This document shows, one piece after another, positions 58,661 through 64,000 of a stretch of 64,000 nt of DNA. The position numbers and the translations under genes were made by a program. Each line of letters begins with the position of its first letter. The stretch's first letter is position 1. Below the pieces are notes generated by a model. The model did no database searches. It worked only from the letters and a program-made list of their open reading frames with translations, and had not been told where the DNA came from. This DNA is from Campanula takesimana (taxonomy: Eukaryota; Streptophyta; Magnoliopsida; Asterales; Campanulaceae), in contig JAOWBW010000180.1 of NCBI GenBank assembly GCA_026119855.1, forward strand, positions 868,001 to 932,000. The letters run 5' to 3'.

Positions 58661-58675
58661 CGGGGCTCGATACCA
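58661..58675 (-). other. Copia-C primer-binding site
   Basis: On the minus strand TGGTATCGAGCCCCG, an initiator tRNA-Met-type site with one base missing relative to the Copia-B site TGGTATCAGAGCCCC. Confidence 0.85.
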
Positions 58676-58676
58676 C

Positions 58677-60217
58677 TATTGGGTTTCCTAGTAACATGCG
58701 CAGAGGAATTAAGCATTTAAAATTTTATGAAACCCAAAGCCCATAGATCCATTCATATGATTAAGTCAAATACATGCATAATTAATACTAGAATACTAAC
58801 CCTTGATGCCTTTGATTTTGCAACCTTGAATCTTGGTGGAGACTGCAAACTTGATCACGAACAAAACAGGAACACGAACTTTGAAGATGATAAGTTTCAC
58901 CCTCTACCGGTATCCACACCTTCGAACGAATATCAAGAAACACTTGATCTTGGTTGCTAGACCGAATTGTTAAATACGCTTTCACAATTATAAGAACTAT
59001 ATGGAATTATTATGTGTGTGTGTTCTTGTTCTTCACCCAAGAGATCTTAGAACAAGAAAATAATCCTCTCAAACCCTTGGAGGCACTCACAAAGCTATGG
59101 ACTAATTAGGGCAACTAGAGGGGAGTTTTATACTTGTTACACCTATTCCAAATAGGTAACAAGTGACTAAACCCGCAAGAAAATAGAACAGGAAAAAACC
59201 TAGTCGAAACAGGACTAGGTCCGCCCAGGTATACAAGTTGGTCCAGCCGGATCAGGCAGGTCCGACCGGGTACCACACTTGGTCCGCTCGGGTCAATGAA
59301 GTGGTCCGTCCGGTTCGTTTCAATGGTCCGCCAGAACCCCTTTTTTTTCCAGACTTCCCGTTTTCTCCTATAAAGTCCTAAAATCCCTCAAAGGTCATTC
59401 GACCCAAAATTCCAATTAAGTCCTTTTAAGATTCGTTCTATTTGTGTGTGATCCTATAGGATTATACTAAGTTGGCAATGGGTTCAATCATAAACCCATA
59501 AGATATGATTAGGTTCTAGCAAACCTTCATACCTACCCAAATAGTGTAACTATATACAAGTTCACATTCCTTTATAGAACATGTCACAATCCCTTTGTCC
59601 ACGATGTCATTGAACACAAGTCATGGTCAACAAGTCAACTTGTATTGTTCAATACGTTCTCGATACCGAATATGTTGATAATCCAAATGACATTGATCCA
59701 ATCAATTCACTTGAGTTTGGCCAAACATTTCATCAACATCATTCCTACGAGGGGACCAAGCTTGACATCTCTCCGATGAGGGACAAATCTAACTCAACTT
59801 ATTATTCTTCCCTACGTGAATCAGATTATGCCAATCATACCCTTTATAACCACCTGGTTAATGGTAGCGTTTGAATGTGTCAAACATAATGTTCATCAAG
59901 TGGAAAACTATAATAACTGTATGTCTAAGGATTCAAATGACATAACTAATATGAGATCTACATATGACATTGACCATGACATAAATATCATACAGCGGGT
60001 CATGTCCAGTACCTTGTTCCAAACAAGTACTCATAAATCTAACATGATCATCCCATGATCATTTAGCCATTATACTAGTTCTTCACAAGTATTAGGGATG
60101 GTGATTATTATAAGTAAACATGAACAACAATAATATTCAAACATCTCTTTATTGATATGAATAAAATGATAACATATACAACGTTTAACAAACGTGCCTA
60201 GGGCACCAATACTAACA
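58677..60217 (-). repeat. Copia-C 5' LTR
   Basis: On the plus strand TATTGGGTTT...ATACTAACA, 1541 bp, followed by the TAAGG duplication. It has extra segments relative to the 3' LTR near 58801 and 59010. TATA (minus strand GTATAAAAC) is at about 59125-59133. Confidence 0.92.
59218..59337. repeat. GGTCCGNCCGG array, Copia-C LTR
   Basis: Six units with GGTCC starts at 59218, 59240, 59259, 59281, 59303 and 59325, so steps of 22, 19, 22, 22 and 22 bp. Cores are GGTCCGACCGGG, GGTCCGTCCGG and similar. In element sense the array ends about 85 bp upstream of the TATA box. The 3' LTR has the same array from 52925. Confidence 0.9.
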
Positions 60218-61930
60218 TAAGGAGACAAGTTTATTCACAAGAAAAATAAAAAAAGAAAATATTTTTGTCATTATTTTTTTTAGAAGAAAAAGAATATATA
60301 CGCTTGTGAGAGAAAGATTTTTTTTAGTTCGTGGGTGAACCATTCTAACCATCGTGTGTTTGTAAAGCCAACCCAAGATCAAGTAATGTTTGGTCGAAGT
60401 CCGGATTGCCTCGCTTGAATTCTGTTGTCGCTGTTGTGCCCAACGAAGCGTGATGTCTAGCCCCCAGAGATTTTTCAATTATGGGGCTTCAAAAGACTTT
60501 CGATGCCGAAATACCAAGGGGTTGCTGATTGTAAATCCCCTAGAACGCCTTTGATGCCAAACTTTGAGTGACTTGCAAAGCCCCAAGATAATTCAGCTCT
60601 TGGCCCATTCAAATAAATCGCCTTTTGTTGTTGACGTGAGCAAGCCCCAAGAGAAGTATTGATCCCAAGCTTCGAGAGATTGCTAAGCCCCAAATATCAT
60701 GTACTTGTTGTTTGTGAGCTTCAAGATGGTGGAATGTGTATACCTTTCGATGTAAAGCCCCAAAATGTCTTGGAATCATCTTGGCATTATATTGAGAGCA
60801 GATGAACCATTTGGTAGAACTCTTGATAGTGATCCCCCTCTTACTCTTTCTTGGAGATGAATGGCTTATTGTGGTCGGACCCAAATGGTGGAAGGTCCAT
60901 GTCGAAAAGTGCAGCAAGGTCTTCGGAAAATGTCTTGGGAGAGATTGTGGTGTCGTCGAGGTTGCGGATGATAATGTCTTGGCGTGATAAGGTCCCAAAT
61001 GGGTATATTTACTTGAGTCTTCTTGGTTTGAACTAATAACGGATCTTCGGATGCAGCTCGTGCGGATGTAACTTGTGCTTTTGATCTTATAGAAGGGGGT
61101 GCTGAATTGCAGAAATATTGGGTATGGTACCCCCTATAACCCATTTAAGTGAGTTTAGCATATTGAATATTTTTCCTTTTCTCTAAGACTTCCTTCATAA
61201 TCTTGTCGTAAGTCACAACATAACAAGAATCATTAAATTCATTCATAACATCGGAGCCCTCCTTTCAAACCAAAAGACCTTTGATGTGAAGTACCAAGAG
61301 ACCCTTTAAGCTTGGACCACTCCCTACATTGCATTGCTCAAGTATCATTTCCCAAAAGATTGTCGAAGCCCCTTAAAAAGACTTTCGGTGCCAAATTGAT
61401 AGAGGAAGCTTCAAATGTTGCACATGACTTTGCTAGGGCCATCGTTGGGGGAGGTGAAGTGAATTGCATTTTTGCTGAGGGAGCCTTTCAAACTCAAGTA
61501 TAGCCCCTAGAGTGCCATCATCGATTGTAAGTAGAGCAAGAAAGGCCTATCCTTGATTGGGGGAACAAGCACGAGCACACATAACAAGGGGCTTTTCGAC
61601 ATTCCTTTTGAGAGACTATGAGGATAGTCTCACACATCTTTCTTGAGCGTAGCCCTTAGGGCTCATTAACTGTCAAATGAAGCAAAAGAAACTCTCTTTC
61701 TTGAGTTACATAGCCCCTAGGGTGTCATCATTTGTCGATAAAAGCAAGAGACTAGTCCTTGAGTGAGGGAACAAACATAAGAGGACATGGCAAGAGCTAC
61801 TCCATTCTCGGGAAGCCTTTTGACATACTTTAGGGGCACATGCTTGAAGAAGCTCAAAAAATGAGTCACACGTTGTTGCCATTTGTGATCCAAACCAATT
61901 GGTGCATTGAAGACCATTCGTGCAACCTCT
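60218..61930 (-). mobile_element. Tat-2 remnant, right piece
   Basis: Reverse complement of Tat-1 from about 5750 to 7440. Shared text includes the segment coding NSSEAIRTSTKH (60212-60478) and repeated GCCCCTAGAGTGCC/GCCCCTAGGGTGTC near 61503 and 61712. It is noncoding 3' UTR-type sequence with degenerate repeats, bounded at 61930 by the Tat-3 LTR. Confidence 0.85.
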
Positions 61931-63133
61931 TGTAAGGATCCCGTCCCCCCGGAGATAACAAAGAAAAGATTTCGTTTGTTTTAAGTTGTTTTAGGGAAGA
62001 AATGCCAAACGCGGTTATCTCACAAAAACTTAACGGAGTCGCCACTTTTGTTAATTATTTAACCCAACAAAAGAAAAGGTTAGAGATTCTATTAGTTCGG
62101 AGGTCAGGTTACGCCTTGGGAAGAGTTTTACGTCACCCAAGCCGCCTCGGATGAGTCCGAGTCTCCCTAATGTTGGTTAACAAAAGTGCATGTGTGTGTG
62201 TGTATTTAACGGAAAATAGTCTGTTTTAACTTTTATTCAAAGATTTAACTGAAAAGGGGTCTTTTATTAAGAAAACAGGGATCAGAGGACAAAATGGACA
62301 TTTTGCCCTTTGCGCCCAGAGCAGTCATACGGCTATAGTATGCTCTTCCTGGAATTTTTACAGTTTGTCCAAAAACAGTCCAGTTCTAGGCAGAAACAGA
62401 GCATTCTGCTGAAACTGGACTTAAACAGTTCTGATTCCAGTTTTATTCCAACACAAGAAACTTAAACAAAATCATTCCTATGCCTAATGATCATCAATTG
62501 AATCCCAAAAAAAGTGTTTAAGTGTGATCAAAGCAATCATTGGAGAAAATCACACAAAGGTGATGAACATGACCAAATGAGACAAAATGACCATTTGATG
62601 ATTAAAGATGGAAACTTTATCATCAAGATGACATTTTATACATTATTAATCTCTTAGGGACAAAATTCTTGCATAAAGATTCAATCTTTATGACCCAAAA
62701 TGGGATTTCAAAGCTAAATCAAAGGGAAAGATGATCAACACTAAGGTTTTATCATCCCACATGATTATCATTGCCAAATCAAAACAAAATCAACATAAAG
62801 ATTTGGAATTTCACCACAAGAGTGGATCCTTAAGCCAAATACAACTTTGGGACAACATTATTTGACATAAAGATTTGGTTTTTATGACCCCAAAGGGGAT
62901 TTTGAAGCTAGATCAATGTTTGGATGATAAAGATTTAAACTTTATCATCCAAATGACCATCCTTGCTACCAATGAACAACATAATAAACCAAAACATGTG
63001 CCTTTTTCATTAAAATAGATCATTAATTTGTTATAAGTAGGAAATTCAACAAACCATGATCATCCTTAGGTTAGAACCACTTTCACACAAAGTGTGAAGG
63101 GCACCTTGAATCATTCATGGTTTGGACCATATG

Positions 63134-63134
63134 T

Positions 63135-63196
<62 letters not shown>
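63134..63196. repeat. (AT)n microsatellite in the Tat-3 LTR
   Basis: About 60 bp of alternating A and T within the LTR, with a shorter (TG)n at 62189-62203. Likely polymorphic and hard to sequence. Confidence 0.95.
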
Positions 63197-63496
63197 CTTG
63201 GAATGCCAAGGCTTGTAATACATATATATATATTGCTTGATATGGACAAGACTTGCAAGAAATATAAATTGCTTGAGATGGACAAGACTTGCAAGAAATG
63301 TAAGAGATGAACAAATAAACATGAACAAACAAGGAGATGAAATGAAGAGAAGGATGGGGGAGAAGGTGGCTTTACCTATGTTTGGTTAGGCCAATCTTTC
63401 TCTCTCTTTTCACTCTAAACACTCTTCTGGAGTAATTTTAGCAGAGTAACACTAACAATAATCGTTTCTCCCCCCTGGAATGATTAGTAAGGGGTT

Positions 63497-63507
63497 CAAT
63501 TTATAGG
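63497..63507 (-). promoter_or_regulatory. TATA box of the Tat-3 LTR
   Basis: Minus strand CCTATAAATTG. GCCGTACGGC (63528-63537) lies about 25 bp upstream in element sense. Confidence 0.6.
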
Positions 63508-63527
63508 GGCTGATGGTGCCTAAAGTA

Positions 63528-63541
63528 GCCGTACGGCTCAT
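63528..63541. repeat. GTAC palindrome in the Tat-3 LTR
   Basis: GCCGTACGGC, a perfect 10-bp palindrome identical to the Copia-A LTR unit at 373. It continues as GTACGGCTCAT, shared with Copia-A at 11960. An eroded relative, CATACGGCT, lies near 62326 beside CTTCCTGGAATTT. Confidence 0.75.
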
Positions 63542-63692
63542 GCTGGCGACCTTATGGATTTTTCAATCTTTTAATTCCAGAACAGTCCCTGTGTCCATAT
63601 TTTGTCCTAGTGAGGTCTTAGCCTATCAGTTTATCCCTGAATGGTGCCTAGAATTCCTCTAAGTTGGTCAAATTCAGATTGGGGTACTTACA

Positions 63693-63712
63693 GATCCCCT
63701 CGGCAACGTCGC
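63693..63712 (-). other. Tat-3 polypurine tract
   Basis: Minus strand GACGTTGCCGAGGGGATC abutting the LTR; Tat-1 has CACGTCGCCGAGGGGCTC at the same place. Confidence 0.85.
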
Positions 63713-64000
63713 TTTTGAAGAAAGCGGGGTTATCGATAAACGCATCCCAATCTGATGGGAGGACGGCAAAGGCCGATTTGATTCCAATGGCTGGACCTAG
63801 AGGTATAGGATTCCTACGTATCCTTTTTGTGGGGAATCAAGCCTAACATAGTTCGAAAGAGGGGTGAGAGATGTTAAGGCTACTCAAACCTATAGACGAC
63901 CGTCGAGGTCGGGTGGGGAACTCGGGCATGACTCTTATCTGGTCAGGGGAAAAGATTTAGGCATGACACTCATTCGGTCAGAGGCAAAGGTTCGGGCGTG
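63713..64000 (-). mobile_element. Tat-3 3' untranslated region with 35-bp tandem repeat
   Basis: Minus-strand noncoding end of Tat-3. GGATACGTAGG (minus strand, near 63810) matches Tat-1 and Tat-2. From 63922 a 35-bp imperfect tandem begins: TCGGGCATGAC at 63922, TTAGGCATGAC at 63957 and TCGGGCGTG at 63992, cut by the window end. Confidence 0.7.

Larger units (their letters stand above)
52435..60217 (-). mobile_element. Copia-C, deleted Ty1/copia element
   Basis: A 7.8-kb minus-strand element with TAAGG duplications (52430-52434 and 60218-60222), inserted in Tat-2. It has LTRs at both ends, a PBS at the right, and gag, protease, integrase, RT and RNase H in order from right to left. Two deletions of roughly 290 bp remove the integrase Glu region and the RT N-terminal catalytic region relative to Copia-B. 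The LTRs differ by several indels, so it is older than Gypsy-1 or Gypsy-2. Confidence 0.94.
61931..63692 (-). repeat. Tat-3 3' LTR
   Basis: On the plus strand TGTAAGGATC...GGGTACTTACA, 1762 bp, with inverted ends TGTAAG/CTTACA. Minus orientation is shown by the polypurine tract at its right and by GTGGCGACTCC near its (minus) end, as in Tat-1. The element continues beyond the window, so the second target duplication cannot be checked. Confidence 0.85.

Noticed and set aside
62189..62203. TG repeat as a regulatory element
   Set aside because: Short simple repeat with no supporting context.
63083..63332. Tyr-Ile repeat ORFs
   Set aside because: Translations of the (AT)n microsatellite.

Overview
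The window is repeat-rich nuclear DNA of a flowering plant. It is built almost entirely from nested retrotransposons: Ty1/copia, Ty3/gypsy chromoviruses, Tat/Ogre-like gypsy elements, and plant-type L1 LINEs whose ORF2 carries a C-terminal RNase H domain. I found no host protein gene, tRNA, rRNA or CRISPR array. The species cannot be named from sequence alone. The names below (Copia-A, Tat-1 and so on) are local labels.

Layout: 1-1210 and 9808-9859 are the 3' LTR of an old minus-strand Copia-A. It is split by Tat-1 (1211-9807, plus, TSD CTATG), a gag-only element with long LTRs, a structured leader and an 18-unit minisatellite near its 3' LTR. The decayed Copia-A body runs 9860-12359, 28333-28775 and 31521-33810. 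It is broken by LINE-1 (12360-28332, 16-bp TSD, poly-A tail) and by Solo-2 (28776-31520, TSD TAAAT). LINE-1 contains Gypsy-1 (16291-27951, TSD CATAT), whose 3' LTR contains Solo-1 (23948-26750, TSD GCGCG).

Copia-B (34143-52207, plus) has the order LTR-body-LTR-PBS-leader. It is broken by Gypsy-2 (38340-45550) and by a 5'-truncated LINE-2 (46831-47901, minus, 19-bp TSD). From 52208, a minus-strand Tat-2 remnant is split by Copia-C (52435-60217, minus, TSD TAAGG). At 61931 begins the 3' LTR of Tat-3 (minus), which runs off the window. All coding regions except the Tat-1 gag carry stops, frameshifts or deletions.

The most interesting signal is not a gene. Every LTR family here carries an array of CpG-rich palindromic 10-14-mers (GCCGTACGGC, GGCACGGCCGTGCC, GGTCCGRCCGG, GCGGCCGC, GGCGCGCGC or GGCGCCCGCC cores). 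In copia and Tat LTRs the array lies upstream of the TATA box. In four gypsy LTR types and one copia LTR the units fall at nearly the same offsets, about 22/50/22 bp. Motifs differ between related elements yet recur across unrelated superfamilies. A second signal is a 63-nt cassette bounded by consensus splice acceptor and donor sites, kept in all gypsy-type LTRs, which suggests an intron-containing LTR leader.
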